From: Streptomyces sp. TS71-3
Lineage (GTDB): Bacteria > Actinomycetota > Actinomycetes > Streptomycetales > Streptomycetaceae
DNA: 64,000 nt
Direction: 5' to 3'
Assembly (NCBI RefSeq): GCF_018327685.1
Contig: NZ_BNEL01000001.1
Span: 2,294,001 to 2,358,000 of the forward strand
In this document: positions 17,560 to 27,404 of the stretch, piece after piece
Layout of the letters: each line of letters opens with the position of its first letter
How positions within the stretch are numbered: position 1 is the first letter of the stretch
Made by a program: the position numbers and the translations under genes
The notes under the pieces: generated by a model
Databases searched by the model: none
The model's input: only the letters and a program-made list of their open reading frames with translations
What the model was told of the DNA's origin: nothing

Positions 17560-20500
17560 GTGGCTAAGGTCCGGGTATACGAACTCGCCAAGGAGTTCGG
17601 TGTAGAGAGCAAGGTCGTCATGGCCAAGCTCCAGGAACTCGGTGAATTCGTCCGTTCGGCGTCCTCGACGATCGAGGCGCCCGTAGTACGCAAGCTGACA
17701 GACGCCTTCCAGCAGGGCGGCGGCAACGGAAACGGCTCCGGTCGTTCCTCCGCCAAGCCCGGAGCACCCAGGAAGGCGGCCCCCAAGCCCGGAGCGCCCG
17801 CACCGGCCCGGCCGCAGGCGGCCCGTCCGGCCGCCCCGAAGCCCGCGCCGCGTCCCGCGGCGGAGCAGCCCCCCGCGGCACCGGAGCGTCCCGCGGCGGC
17901 CCCCGCACCGGGTCCCAGGCCCACGCCGGGTCCCCGGCCGGCCCCGAAGCCGGCGCCCGCGGCCCCCGCGGCACCGGAGTTCACCGCCCCGCCGGCAGCC
18001 GCGTCCGGGCCCGCCCCGGCCGCGCCCAGCGGTCCGCGGTCCGGCGGCGCGGCGCGCCCCGGCGCCCCGAAGCCCGGTGGCGGCCGGCCGGCCGCACCCG
18101 GCCAGGGCCGCGGCGGCCAGGCCCGTCCCGGCGCCCCCTCCCCGCGTCCCGGTGGCCGCGGATCCGGCCCGCGCCCGGGCAACAACCCCTTCACCTCCGG
18201 TGGTTCCACCGGCATGGCGCGCCCGCAGGCGCCCCGGCCCGGTGGCGCGCCGCGTCCCGGCGGAGCCGGTGCGCCCGGCGGCCCGCGCCCGCAGGGTGCC
18301 GGCCAGGGCGGTGCCCGTCCCGGTCCCGGCGGCCCCCGGCCGACCCCGGGCGGCATGCCCCGCCCGCAGGCCCCGCGTCCCGGTGGCGGCCCCGGTGGCA
18401 ACCGCCCGAACCCGGGCATGATGCCGCAGCGCCCGGCCGCGGGTCAGCGTCCCGGTGGCGGCGGCCCCGGCGGCCGCGGTCCCGGCGGTGGCGGCGGCGG
18501 TCGTCCCGGCGGTGGCGGCGGTGGCCGTCCCGGTGGCGGCGGCTTCGCAGGCCGTCCCGGTGGCGGTGGCGGCGGCGGTCGTCCCGGTACCGGCTTCGCA
18601 GGTCGCCCCGGTGGCGGCGGCGGTGGCGGCGGTTTCGGCGGTGGCGGCGGTGGCCGTCCCGGCTTCGGCGGCCGTCCCGGCGGTCCCGGTGGCCGTGGTG
18701 GCACGCAGGGCGCCTTCGGCCGTCCCGGCGGTCCCGCGCGTCGCGGCCGCAAGTCGAAGCGGCAGAGGCGCCAGGAGTACGAGGCCATGCAGGCCCCGTC
18801 CGTCGGCGGTGTGATGCTGCCCCGCGGCGGCGGCGAGACCATTCGCCTGTCGCGCGGTGCGTCGCTCACCGACTTCGCGGAGAAGATCAACGCCAACCCG
18901 GCGTCGCTCGTCGCGGTCATGATGAACCTCGGCGAGATGGTCACCGCGACCCAGTCGGTCACCGACGAGACGCTCCACCTGCTCGCCGACGAGATGAACT
19001 ACACCGTCCAGATCGTCAGCCCCGAGGAGGAGGACCGCGAGCTGCTCGAGTCCTTCGACCTGGAGTTCGGCGAGGACGAGGGCGGCGAGGAGAACCTGGT
19101 CGCACGCCCGCCGGTGGTCACCGTCATGGGTCACGTCGACCACGGCAAGACCCGCCTCCTCGACGCCATCCGCAAGACGAACGTCATCGCGGGCGAGGCG
19201 GGCGGCATCACCCAGCACATCGGTGCCTACCAGGTCGCCACCGAGGTCAACGGCGACGACCGGCGGATCACGTTCATCGACACCCCGGGTCACGAGGCGT
19301 TCACCGCCATGCGTGCCCGCGGTGCCAAGTCGACCGACATCGCCATCCTGGTGGTCGCGGCCAACGACGGCGTGATGCCCCAGACGATCGAGGCGCTGAA
19401 CCACGCCAAGGCGGCCGACGTGCCGATCGTGGTCGCGGTCAACAAGATCGACGTCGAGGGCGCCGACCCCACCAAGGTCCGCGGTCAGCTGACCGAGTAC
19501 GGCCTGGTGGCCGAGGAGTACGGCGGCGACACCATGTTCGTCGACATCTCCGCCAAGCAGGGCCTGAACATCGACAGCCTCCTGGAGGCCGTCGTCCTCA
19601 CCGCCGATGCCGCGCTCGACCTGCGCGCCAACCCCGAGCAGGACGCCCAGGGCATCGCGATCGAGGCGCACCTGGACAAGGGCCGCGGCGCCACCGCGAC
19701 CGTCCTCGTGCAGCGCGGCACCCTGCGGGTCGGCGAGACCATGGTCGTGGGCGACGCCTACGGCCGGGTCCGCGCCATGCTCGACGACCTCGGCAACAAC
19801 GTCGAGGTGGCGGGTCCGTCCATGCCGGTCCAGGTCCTCGGCCTGACCAACGTCCCCGGCGCCGGCGACAACTTCATCGTCGTCGACGAGGACCGCACGG
19901 CCCGTCAGATCGCCGAGAAGCGCGCCGCCCGCGAGCGGAACGCCGCGTTCGCCAAGCGCACCCGCAGGGTCTCCCTGGAGGACCTGGACAAGGTGCTCAA
20001 GGCAGGCGAGGTGCAGCAGCTCAACCTCATCATCAAGGGCGACGCCTCCGGTTCCGTCGAGGCCCTGGAGTCCTCGCTGGTCCAGCTCGACGTCGGCGAG
20101 GAGGTCGACATCCGCGTCCTGCACCGCGGTGTGGGTGCGGTCACCGAGTCGGACATCGACCTGGCCATGGGCTCCGACGCCATCGTCATCGGCTTCAACG
20201 TCCGCGCCGCCGGGCGCGCGACGCAGATGGCCGAGCGCGAAGGCGTGGACGTCCGGTACTACTCGGTCATCTACCAGGCGATCGAGGAGATCGAGGCGGC
20301 CCTGAAGGGCATGCTCAAGCCCGAGTACGAAGAGGCGGAGCTGGGCACCGCGGAGATCCGCGAGATCTTCCGCTCGTCCAAGCTGGGCAACATCGCCGGT
20401 GTGCTCATCCGCTCGGGCGAGGTGCGGCGGAACACCAAGGCCCGGGTGCTGCGGGACGGCAAGGTCGTCGCGGAGAACCTCAACATCGAGGGTCTGCGCC

Positions 20501-20628
20501 GCTTCAAGGACGACGTCACCGAGATCCGCGAAGGCTTCGAGGGCGGTATCAACCTCGGAAACTTCAACGACATCAAGATCGACGACGTCATCGCCACCTA
20601 CGAGATGCGCGAGAAGCCGCGCGTCTGA
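17560..20628 (+). CDS. infB: Translation initiation factor IF-2
   Basis: IF2 is the GTPase that places initiator fMet-tRNA in the P site and promotes subunit joining. The GTG at 17560 follows AAAAGGAG. Residues 1-52 form the first IF2-N helical domain ([20 protein letters not shown]). Residues about 55-400 are an Ala/Pro-rich then Gly/Arg-rich linker. A second IF2-N domain spans about 420-490. The G domain has GHVDHGKT (524-531), DTPGHEAF (574-581) and NKID (628-631), and domains II-IV follow. The 1,022-residue length is normal for Streptomyces because of the linker. The gene is followed by a strong hairpin at 20642. Confidence 0.97.
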   Translation: MAKVRVYELAKEFGVESKVVMAKLQELGEFVRSASSTIEAPVVRKLTDAFQQGGGNGNGSGRSSAKPGAPRKAAPKPGAPAPARPQAARPAAPKPAPRPAAEQPPAAPERPAAAPAPGPRPTPGPRPAPKPAPAAPAAPEFTAPPAAASGPAPAAPSGPRSGGAARPGAPKPGGGRPAAPGQGRGGQARPGAPSPRPGGRGSGPRPGNNPFTSGGSTGMARPQAPRPGGAPRPGGAGAPGGPRPQGAGQGGARPGPGGPRPTPGGMPRPQAPRPGGGPGGNRPNPGMMPQRPAAGQRPGGGGPGGRGPGGGGGGRPGGGGGGRPGGGGFAGRPGGGGGGGRPGTGFAGRPGGGGGGGGFGGGGGGRPGFGGRPGGPGGRGGTQGAFGRPGGPARRGRKSKRQRRQEYEAMQAPSVGGVMLPRGGGETIRLSRGASLTDFAEKINANPASLVAVMMNLGEMVTATQSVTDETLHLLADEMNYTVQIVSPEEEDRELLESFDLEFGEDEGGEENLVARPPVVTVMGHVDHGKTRLLDAIRKTNVIAGEAGGITQHIGAYQVATEVNGDDRRITFIDTPGHEAFTAMRARGAKSTDIAILVVAANDGVMPQTIEALNHAKAADVPIVVAVNKIDVEGADPTKVRGQLTEYGLVAEEYGGDTMFVDISAKQGLNIDSLLEAVVLTADAALDLRANPEQDAQGIAIEAHLDKGRGATATVLVQRGTLRVGETMVVGDAYGRVRAMLDDLGNNVEVAGPSMPVQVLGLTNVPGAGDNFIVVDEDRTARQIAEKRAARERNAAFAKRTRRVSLEDLDKVLKAGEVQQLNLIIKGDASGSVEALESSLVQLDVGEEVDIRVLHRGVGAVTESDIDLAMGSDAIVIGFNVRAAGRATQMAEREGVDVRYYSVIYQAIEEIEAALKGMLKPEYEEAELGTAEIREIFRSSKLGNIAGVLIRSGEVRRNTKARVLRDGKVVAENLNIEGLRRFKDDVTEIREGFEGGINLGNFNDIKIDDVIATYEMREKPRV

Positions 20629-20641
20629 CAGCGGCGGCACC

Positions 20642-20680
20642 GGGGCCGGTCGACGGGCGGAATTCCCGTCGATCGGCCCC
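20642..20680 (+). terminator. Strong hairpin after infB
   Basis: The arms 20642-20657 (GGGGCCGGTCGACGGG) and 20665-20680 pair over 16 positions with one mismatch and a 7-base loop. It lies between infB and the DUF503 gene, so it either ends the nusA-infB transcripts or acts as a processing or attenuation site ahead of rbfA-truB. Confidence 0.75.
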
Positions 20681-20766
20681 GGCCGTGCCGTGTACGGTGC
20701 TGATGTTCCCGCCAGGCCGTTGGCGGGAGTGACGATCCCGTACCGGCGGGACATCCGGACATACAC

Positions 20767-21060
20767 ATGTTTGTGGGGACTCTCTCCTTCGACCTGCTCC
20801 TGGGCGACGTGCGGTCGCTGAAGGAGAAGCGCTCCGTCGTCCGCCCGATCATCGCCGAACTGCAGCGCAAGTACGCGGTGAGCGTGGCCGAGGTCGACCA
20901 CATGGACCTGCACCGCAGAGCGGTGATCGGCCTTGCGGTCGTCTCGGGGGACGCCGGACACATCACGGACGTACTGGACCGCTGCGAGCGACTGGTCGCC
21001 GCCCGGCCCGAGGTGGAGCTGCTCTCCACCAGACGGCGCTTCCACGGCGACGAGGACTGA
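20767..21060 (+). CDS. DUF503 family protein (YlxP-like)
   Basis: This 97-residue protein belongs to the small conserved DUF503/YlxP family normally found between infB and rbfA. It opens MFVGTLSFDLLLGDVRSLKE and continues KRSVVRPIIAELQRKYAVSV, the usual pattern. Family function is not established; its constant neighbours suggest ribosome assembly or translation. The ATG at 20767 has no good ribosome-binding site immediately upstream; the GGAGTG at 20726 is too far away. Confidence 0.9.
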   Translation: MFVGTLSFDLLLGDVRSLKEKRSVVRPIIAELQRKYAVSVAEVDHMDLHRRAVIGLAVVSGDAGHITDVLDRCERLVAARPEVELLSTRRRFHGDED

Positions 21061-21148
21061 CCACCGGCCGGAAGGCCCCGCCGCGCACGGCGGGCGCCGG
21101 GCCCCGCGCACAGCAGACAACGAGGAAAGAGAAAAGGGAGACGGACCA

Positions 21149-21655
21149 GTGGCCGACAACGCGCGAGCGAAAAGGCTGGCGGACCTCATCCGGGAGGTGG
21201 TGGCCCAGAAGCTGCAGCGCGGGATCAAGGACCCGCGGCTCGGTTCGCACGTCACCATCACGGACACCCGGGTCACCGGCGACCTCAGGGAGGCGACCGT
21301 CTTCTACACCGTCTACGGCGACGACGAGGACCGCGCGGCCGCCGCGGCGGGCCTGGAGAGCGCCAAGGGCGTGCTGCGCTCCGAGGTCGGCAAGGCCGCG
21401 GGCGTGAAGTTCACCCCCACCCTGGCCTTCGTCGCCGACGCGCTCCCGGACAACGCCCGCACCATCGAGGACCTCCTCGACAAGGCGCGTGCGGCCGACG
21501 CCCGGGTGCGCGAGGTCTCCGCGGGTGCCAGGTACGCGGGCGAGTCCGACCCGTACCGCAAGCCCTCCGACGACGAGGAAGAAGGCGGCGCGGAGGCCGC
21601 GGGCGACGGCACCGCCGCGTCCCACGCCAGGCCGAGGGGCGACGCCCCGGAATGA
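21149..21655 (+). CDS. rbfA: Ribosome-binding factor A
   Basis: RbfA binds the immature 30S subunit near 16S helix 1 and is needed for its maturation. The GTG at 21149 follows AAGGGAG. The KH-like fold is seen in RAKRLADLIREVVAQKLQRG, IKDPRLGSHVTITDTRVTGD and ATVFYTVYGDDEDRAAAAAG. Residues after about 125 form an acidic, Gly/Ala-rich tail (PSDDEEEGGAEAAG) that is longer than in E. coli. The total length is 168 residues. The stop overlaps the truB start by four bases (ATGA). Confidence 0.95.
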   Translation: MADNARAKRLADLIREVVAQKLQRGIKDPRLGSHVTITDTRVTGDLREATVFYTVYGDDEDRAAAAAGLESAKGVLRSEVGKAAGVKFTPTLAFVADALPDNARTIEDLLDKARAADARVREVSAGARYAGESDPYRKPSDDEEEGGAEAAGDGTAASHARPRGDAPE

Positions 21656-22569
21656 GCCGTACGCACCCCGTGCCCGACGGCCTCGTCATCGTCGACAAGC
21701 CGTCGGGCTTCACCTCGCACGACGTGGTGGCCAAGATGCGCGGCATCGCCGGCACCCGCCGCGTCGGCCACGCCGGCACGCTCGACCCGATGGCCACCGG
21801 TGTGCTCGTGCTCGGCGTGCAGCGGGCGACCAAGCTCCTCGGCCACCTCGCCCTCACCGAGAAGGAGTACCTGGGCACCATCAGGCTCGGCCAGGACACC
21901 GTCACGGACGACGCGGAGGGCGAGGTCACCGCGGCCACCGACCCGACCGGCCTGCCCCAGGACGCCATCGACGACAGGATCGCCGAGCTGACCGGCGACA
22001 TCATGCAGGTCCCGCCGCGCGTCAGCGCCATCAAGGTGGACGGCAAGAGGTCGTACAAGCGGGCTCGCGAGGGCGAGGACTTCGACCTGCCGCCCCGGCC
22101 CGTCACCGTCTACTCCTTCGCCCTGCACGACCGCAGGGAGACGACCACCGAGGACGGCGCACCCGTGCTCGACCTGCTGGTCTCCGTGGTCTGCTCGTCC
22201 GGCACCTACATCAGGTCCCTGGCCCGCGACCTCGGCGCGGCGCTCGGCGTCGGAGGCCACCTCGCCGCCCTGCGCCGTACCCGCGTGGGCCCCTACGGTC
22301 TCGAGGCGGCCCGCACGCTCGACCAGCACCAGCAGGACCTGACCGTGCTGCCGATCGCCGACGCCGCCGCGGAGGCGTTCCCCCGCTGGGACGTCGACGC
22401 CCGCCGCGCCGGCCTGCTGCGCAACGGCGTGCGGATCGACCTCCCCCCGATGTACGAGAAGGCCGGGCCCGTCGCCGTCTTCGACCCCGAAGGGCGGCTG
22501 CTGGCACTCGTGGAGGACCTGAAGGGCCGGGCGAAGAGCCTGGTGGTGTTCGCCGGCGGCGAGGGGTGA
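21652..22569 (+). CDS. truB: tRNA pseudouridine(55) synthase
   Basis: TruB converts U55 of the tRNA T-loop to pseudouridine. The 305-residue protein starts at ATG 21652. The catalytic motif GHAGTLDPMATGVLVLG contains the nucleophile Asp45, and KEYLGTIRLGQDTVTDDAEG, VPPRVSAIKVDGKRSYKRAR and VVCSSGTYIRSLARDLGAAL are the other conserved blocks. It is translationally coupled to rbfA. A 244-base gap separates it from ribF. Confidence 0.96.
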   Translation: MSRTHPVPDGLVIVDKPSGFTSHDVVAKMRGIAGTRRVGHAGTLDPMATGVLVLGVQRATKLLGHLALTEKEYLGTIRLGQDTVTDDAEGEVTAATDPTGLPQDAIDDRIAELTGDIMQVPPRVSAIKVDGKRSYKRAREGEDFDLPPRPVTVYSFALHDRRETTTEDGAPVLDLLVSVVCSSGTYIRSLARDLGAALGVGGHLAALRRTRVGPYGLEAARTLDQHQQDLTVLPIADAAAEAFPRWDVDARRAGLLRNGVRIDLPPMYEKAGPVAVFDPEGRLLALVEDLKGRAKSLVVFAGGEG

Positions 22570-22813
22570 GGCGCCGCGTGTTCCCCGGCGGCGAGGGTGA
22601 CGCGCCGCGCACGGCCGGACGTGACGCGGTACGTGCAACGCGTCACAGCGCGGGCCCCGCGTCCCATGCCGATGCATGCCGGAAGCGTCCGGCATGGCAC
22701 TCTTGGACCTGCGGAACCGGCGGGTTCGAGGGCGGGCCGTCCGCCTCCTGACCGCCCCCGGCGGCGCGGGGTTCGCCGAGCAAGCGATGAGCAAACGACC
22801 AAGGAGCGACACC

Positions 22814-23770
22814 GTGCAGCGCTGGCGTGGCTTGGAGGACATCCCCCAGGACTGGGGGCGCAGCGTCGTCACCATCGGCTCCTACGACGGAGTGCACCGC
22901 GGCCACCAGCTCATCATCGGCCGTGCCGTGCAGCGGGCCCGCGAGCTCGGCGTCCCCTCGGTCGTCGTCACCTTCGACCCGCACCCCAGCGAGGTGGTCC
23001 GCCCCGGCAGCCACCCGCCGCTGCTCGCCGCCCACCACAGGCGCGCCGAGCTGATGGCGGAGCTCGGCGTCGACGCGGTCCTTGTCCTCCCCTTCACCAC
23101 CGAGTTCTCCCAGCTCTCGCCGGCCGAGTTCGTGGCGAAGGCGCTCGTCGACAAGCTGCACGCGAAGACGGTCGTGGAGGGTCCCAACTTCCGCTTCGGC
23201 CACCGCGCCGCGGGCAACGTCCGCGTGCTCGCCGACCTCGGGAAGACCTACGACTACGAGGTCGAGGTCGTCGACCTCTTCGTGCACGGCGAGGCGGGCG
23301 GCGGCGAGCCGTTCTCGTCGACCCTCGTCCGCCGGCTCATCGCCGCCGGCGACGTGGCGGGCGCCGCGGAGATCCTCGGCCGCCCGCACCGCGTGGAGGG
23401 CGTGGTCGTGCGCGGCGCTCAGCGCGGCCGGGAACTCGGCTTCCCCACCGCCAACGTGGAGACGCTGCCGCACACCGCGATCCCCGCCGACGGGGTGTAC
23501 GCCGGGTGGCTGCTCGCCCAGGGCGAGGCGATGCCCGCGGCGATCTCCGTCGGCACGAACCCGCAGTTCGACGGCACGGAACGCACGGTCGAGGCGTACG
23601 CCATCGACCGCGTCGGCCTGGAGCTCTACGGGCTCCACGTCGCCGTCGACTTCCTGTCCTTCGTCCGCGGCCAGGCCCGGTTCGACTCCGTCGAGGAGCT
23701 GCTGGAGGCGATCGGGGACGACGTGAAGCGGTCGCGGGAACTCGTCGAGGCGTACGACACCGCCCGCTAG
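22814..23770 (+). CDS. ribF: Bifunctional riboflavin kinase / FAD synthetase
   Basis: RibF phosphorylates riboflavin to FMN and adenylylates FMN to FAD. The GTG at 22814 has an excellent ribosome-binding site (AAGGAG, spacing seven); the frame extends upstream without another convincing start. The N-terminal nucleotidyltransferase part has VTIGSYDGVHRGHQLIIGRA and NFRFGHRAAGNVRVL. The C-terminal flavokinase part has RGRELGFPTANV and SVGTNPQFDGTERTVEAYAI. The length is 318 residues. It is the last gene of the cluster before the repeat-rich gap. Confidence 0.95.
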   Translation: MQRWRGLEDIPQDWGRSVVTIGSYDGVHRGHQLIIGRAVQRARELGVPSVVVTFDPHPSEVVRPGSHPPLLAAHHRRAELMAELGVDAVLVLPFTTEFSQLSPAEFVAKALVDKLHAKTVVEGPNFRFGHRAAGNVRVLADLGKTYDYEVEVVDLFVHGEAGGGEPFSSTLVRRLIAAGDVAGAAEILGRPHRVEGVVVRGAQRGRELGFPTANVETLPHTAIPADGVYAGWLLAQGEAMPAAISVGTNPQFDGTERTVEAYAIDRVGLELYGLHVAVDFLSFVRGQARFDSVEELLEAIGDDVKRSRELVEAYDTAR

Positions 23771-23784
23771 GCGCGGGGGGCCAT

Positions 23785-24120
23785 CGGGTTCGGGAACCCC
23801 GGTTCCCTAAGGGGGCGCGCGGAACGTCGCGACCAGCTACGACTGGGGGCACCTCCCACGCCCTTCAGGCGGTGGGGGACGTCAGGTTGCCACCGGCCCG
23901 AGGGGGCAGTCTCTGTCGTGTCCGGACCACCGGTGGGTGGATGGTTGCTCGCGCAGTTCCCCGCGCCCCTTCGGGGCGCGACCGTACGTGGGGCCGTGCC
24001 CCGGTTCCCTAAGGGGCGCGGGGCTGTGTCGATGTGCGGCTCCGCCGCGTGGGCGCGACAAGCCACGACTGGGGGCACCTCCCACGCCCTTCAGGCGGTG
24101 GGGGACGTCAGATCGTCACC
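23785..24120. repeat. Intergenic repeat region between ribF and the peptide importer
   Basis: The 369-base gap between two convergent operons is built of repeats. A 47-base sequence starting ACGACTGGGGGCACCTCCCA occurs at 23839-23885 and again at 24065-24111; each copy can fold back on itself. The inverted core CGCGCAGTTCCCCGCGCCCC lies at 23950-23969. Bases 24012-24060 match 8608-8655. Such units probably act as bidirectional terminators here, which is inference. Confidence 0.8.
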
Positions 24121-24139
24121 GGCCTGAAGGGGCCGCGCC

Positions 24140-25294
24140 CTACGACCGGGTCCGGGCGGCAGCCCAGTGGCACGCCACCTGGGGCGCCCCGGAACCGTTG
24201 AGCACCGGAAGGTCCTCGGTGCGGCACGCGTCGGCCACCCCGGCCCGCAGGGCCGCCCCGCTCGCCAGGACCTGGCACCGTGCGTGGAACCGGCACCCAC
24301 CCGGCACCCGCGAGGGGTCCGGGGGCTCCCCGGTGAGTACGACCTCCTCGCCGTCCGCCTCCGGCAGCACCGACAGCAGCGCCTGCGTGTACGGGTGCTG
24401 GGGCGCCGTCAGCACCTGCTCCACGGGACCCGTCTCCACGATGCGGCCCAGGTACATCACGGCCACCCGGTCGGCGATGTTCCAGGCGAGGCCGAGGTCG
24501 TGGGTGACCACGAGCGCGGCGAGCCCCAGTTCGTCACGGAGCTTCAGGAGGAGTGCGAGGATCTCGCCGCGCACCGAGGCGTCCAGCGACGCCACCGGCT
24601 CGTCGGCGACGATCAGCTCCGGCTCCAGTACCAGCGCACCGGCGATCACCACCCGCTGCCGCTGCCCGCCGGACAGCTCGTGCGGGTACCGCAGGAAGAA
24701 CCGCTCCGGCGGCCGCAGCCCGGCCCGCGCCAGCGCGTCCGCGACCGCGCTGCTCTCGTCCGGGAACCTCCCCGTCGTGCCGTGGATCCTGAGCCCCTCG
24801 GCCACCGCGTCGTAGACCGTGTGCCGGGGGTTGAGCGAGCCGGTGGGGTCCTGGAGGACAAGCTGGACACGCCTGCGGTACCTCTTGAGCGCCGCCGACG
24901 TGTAGTCGAGCGGCTTCCCGGCGAACGTCACCCGGCCGGACGTGGGCCGCTCAAGGCCGAGCAGCGAGCGGGCCAGCGTCGTCTTGCCGCAGCCGGACTC
25001 GCCGACCAGGGCCACGATCTCGCCGGGCGTGATGTCGAGGTCCACCCCGTCCACGGCGCGGGCCGGAGCCGCCCCGTGCCGGCCGGGGAAGGCGACGTGC
25101 AGATCGGCGGCGCCCAGCAGCGGCGCGGCGGCCGTGCCCGCGGGTCCGCCGGAGCCGGACGCGCCCGCTTCGGGTGCGGCCGTCTCGGGCGCCCCGGTCC
25201 CGGAGAGGTCGGCAGGACCGTCGCCCGCGGTGGACGTCGAGGCACCCGCCGCGTCCAGGGAGTCGGCCGGGCCGGGGGAGCCGGAGGTCGTCAT
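24140..25294 (-). CDS. Peptide-type ABC transporter ATP-binding protein (DppF/OppF-like)
   Basis: This is the second ATPase of a dipeptide/oligopeptide-type importer, 384 residues. An unusual Ala/Gly/Pro-rich N-terminal extension of about 60 residues precedes the ABC domain. Walker A is GESGCGKTT, the signature LSGGQRQR, Walker B LIVADEPVASLD and the switch VTHDLGLA. The C-terminal peptide-importer extension reads VPGGCRFHARCQVLASG; its Cys pattern is a partial version of the usual CxxRCP motif. It starts at ATG 25294, overlapping the upstream gene by four bases, and is the last gene of the operon. Confidence 0.93.
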   Translation of the reverse strand: MTTSGSPGPADSLDAAGASTSTAGDGPADLSGTGAPETAAPEAGASGSGGPAGTAAAPLLGAADLHVAFPGRHGAAPARAVDGVDLDITPGEIVALVGESGCGKTTLARSLLGLERPTSGRVTFAGKPLDYTSAALKRYRRRVQLVLQDPTGSLNPRHTVYDAVAEGLRIHGTTGRFPDESSAVADALARAGLRPPERFFLRYPHELSGGQRQRVVIAGALVLEPELIVADEPVASLDASVRGEILALLLKLRDELGLAALVVTHDLGLAWNIADRVAVMYLGRIVETGPVEQVLTAPQHPYTQALLSVLPEADGEEVVLTGEPPDPSRVPGGCRFHARCQVLASGAALRAGVADACRTEDLPVLNGSGAPQVACHWAAARTRS

Positions 25295-26463
25295 GGTGTG
25301 CTGCTCCTCGCTTCTTCCTGCGCGTCACCCGGGGACCCGCCGCCGTCAGGCGCCGCATCGGCCTCCGAGCCGCTCTCCGGCGCCGTCTCACCGGACGCGG
25401 TGTCATCCTCCGCCGCCGCGCCCGGCGCACCGTCACCCGCGGCCGCTCCGCCCTCCACATGCACGCACGCCGCCGACCGGCCCGCCCCCGCGTCCCGCAG
25501 GGGCTGGTCGTCGACCGCGCAGGAGTCCAGCGCCACCGGGCAGCGGGGATGGAACGTGCAGCCGGACGGCAGCGCCGCCGGGTCCGGCGGGTCGCCGGGC
25601 AGCCCGCGCGGGGCGAACCGCGACGAGGCGTCGCCGATGCGCGGGAACGCCGACGACAGCGCCTGCCCGTACGGGTGCCGCGCGTCCTCGTAGACCTGCC
25701 GGGCCGGGCCCTCCTCGACCACCCGGCCGGCGTACATCACGGCGAGCCGGTCGCAGGTGTCGGCGAGCACCGCCAGGTCGTGGCTGATCATGATCAGGCC
25801 GATGTCCTGCTCCGCGACGAGCCGTTCGATCAGCCGCAGGATCTGAGCCTGGATCATCACGTCGAGCGCGGTGGTCGGTTCGTCGGCGATGATCAGCCGG
25901 GGGTCGCAGGCCAGCGCCATGGCGATCATCACCCGCTGCCGCTGCCCGCCGGACAGCTCGTGCGGGTAGGCGTCGGCGCGGGCCGCGGGCAGCCCGACGT
26001 GTTCCAGCAGTTCGCGGGCCCGGCGCTTGGCCGCGGTCGGAGTGGCCTGCTTGTGCAGCAGGATCGGCTCGGCGATCTGGTCGCCGATGCGGTGGACCGC
26101 GTTCAGCGAGTGCATGGCGCCCTGGAAGACCATCGAGGCCCCCGCCCAGCGCACCGCCCGCACCCGGCCCCACCGCATGGCGAGCACGTCCTCGCCGTCC
26201 AGCAGGACCTGCCCCGTCACGCGAGTGCCCGCGGGCAGCAGCCGCAGCAGCGCCATCGCCAGCGTGGACTTGCCGCAGCCGGACTCGCCCGCGATGCCGA
26301 GCTTGTGCCCGGCCGCCACGGAGAGGTTCACGCCCCGCACGGCCGCGGCCCCGCCCGGGTACGTCACGTGGAGGTCCCGCACGTCCAGCAGGGTGCCGTC
26401 CGCGCCGGCGGACCCCGTGTCGCGCCGCTCGCCGGCGGTGCCGGTCGCGTTGGTGCCGGTCAT
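25291..26463 (-). CDS. Peptide-type ABC transporter ATP-binding protein (DppD/OppD-like)
   Basis: This is the first ATPase of the importer, 390 residues from ATG 26463. Walker A is GESGCGKST, the signature LSGGQRQR, Walker [13 protein letters not shown] and the switch ISHDLAVL. The C-terminal motif [16 protein letters not shown] is the Cys-rich (probable iron-sulfur) extension of DppD/OppD ATPases. A disordered, acidic Ala/Gly-rich tail of about 55 residues follows. Both ends overlap their neighbours by four bases, so expression of the two ATPases and permeases is coupled. Confidence 0.94.
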   Translation of the reverse strand: MTGTNATGTAGERRDTGSAGADGTLLDVRDLHVTYPGGAAAVRGVNLSVAAGHKLGIAGESGCGKSTLAMALLRLLPAGTRVTGQVLLDGEDVLAMRWGRVRAVRWAGASMVFQGAMHSLNAVHRIGDQIAEPILLHKQATPTAAKRRARELLEHVGLPAARADAYPHELSGGQRQRVMIAMALACDPRLIIADEPTTALDVMIQAQILRLIERLVAEQDIGLIMISHDLAVLADTCDRLAVMYAGRVVEEGPARQVYEDARHPYGQALSSAFPRIGDASSRFAPRGLPGDPPDPAALPSGCTFHPRCPVALDSCAVDDQPLRDAGAGRSAACVHVEGGAAAGDGAPGAAAEDDTASGETAPESGSEADAAPDGGGSPGDAQEEARSSTP

Positions 26464-27404
26464 CGGGCCACCCCCAGCTTGGGGTTGAGAACGGATTCCA
26501 CGGCGCGGCCGCACAGCGTGAACGCCAGCGCGACGGCGGCGATCCCCAGGCCCGGCGGCACCAGGTACCACCAGTGGCCGGAGCTGACGGCCCCGGCCTC
26601 GCGCGCGTCCTGCAGCAGGCCGCCCCAGGAGGTGGTGGTCGGATCGCCCAGGCCCAGGAAGGCGAGCGTGGCCTCGGAGAGGATCGCGGTGGAGATGCCG
26701 AGGGTGGTCTGCGCCAGCACCAGCGGCATCACGTTCGGCAGCACATGGCGGGACATGATGTGCCAGTGCCCGCCGCCCAGCGCCTTGGCCCGCTCGATGT
26801 AGGGGCGGGACTCCACGGCGAGGGTCTGGGCGCGCACCAGGCGCGCGGTGGTCGGCCAGGTCGTCACGCCGATCGCCAGGATGATGGTGCTCAGCGACCG
26901 GGACATCACGGTCGCGAGCGCGATGGCGAGCACCAGCGTCGGCATGACGAGGAACCAGTCGGTGACCCGCATGATCACGGTGGCGTACCAGCCGCGGAAG
27001 TGGCCCGCGGTGATGCCGACCAGCGCCCCGATCGCCACCGAGAGCACCGCCGCGAGCAGACCCACCAGCAGCGAGACCCGCGAGCCCCACAGCACGAGTC
27101 CGAACAGGTCGCGCCCGTACTGGTCGGTGCCGAACCAGAACTGCCCGCTCGGCCCCTCCATCGGCTTGCCGGGCGCCCCGGTGACGCTCTGCACGTCGGA
27201 GCCGATGGTCAGCGGTGCGGTCAGCGCGACCACGGCGAAGACCACCAGCGCGGCAAGCCCGACGATGCCCGCGCGATGGGTGCGGTACTGCGCCCAGAAG
27301 CGGGCCGCGGAGCGCCGCCGCCGCTGCCACGCCAGCGCCCGGGGGCTCCGGGACGCGGGTGGCGCCGGGTCGGGCGGCGCGGTGGTGGTCGTCTCGGTCG
27401 TCAT
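26460..27404 (-). CDS. Peptide-type ABC transporter permease (DppC-like)
   Basis: This is the second permease, 314 residues from ATG 27404. A Thr/Pro-rich, then basic N-terminus (LAWQRRRRSAARFWAQYRTH) precedes the first helix (AGIVGLAALVVFAVVALTAP). The DppC hallmark FGTDQYGRDLFGLVLWGSRV is present, as is the coupling loop YIERAKALGGGHWHIMSRHV. Six membrane segments are visible. It overlaps both neighbours by four bases. Confidence 0.94.
   Translation of the reverse strand: MTTETTTTAPPDPAPPASRSPRALAWQRRRRSAARFWAQYRTHRAGIVGLAALVVFAVVALTAPLTIGSDVQSVTGAPGKPMEGPSGQFWFGTDQYGRDLFGLVLWGSRVSLLVGLLAAVLSVAIGALVGITAGHFRGWYATVIMRVTDWFLVMPTLVLAIALATVMSRSLSTIILAIGVTTWPTTARLVRAQTLAVESRPYIERAKALGGGHWHIMSRHVLPNVMPLVLAQTTLGISTAILSEATLAFLGLGDPTTTSWGGLLQDAREAGAVSSGHWWYLVPPGLGIAAVALAFTLCGRAVESVLNPKLGVAR

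Noticed and set aside
17113..21276. Minus-strand open frame of 1,387 codons across infB and rbfA
   Set aside because: It lies opposite well-identified genes; its Ala/Thr/Gly-rich translation is the complement of the IF2 linker.
22597..22813. Upstream extension of ribF to about 22676
   Set aside because: The frame is open, but the AAGGAG-GTG at 22801-22816 and the normal family N-terminus favour the shorter protein.
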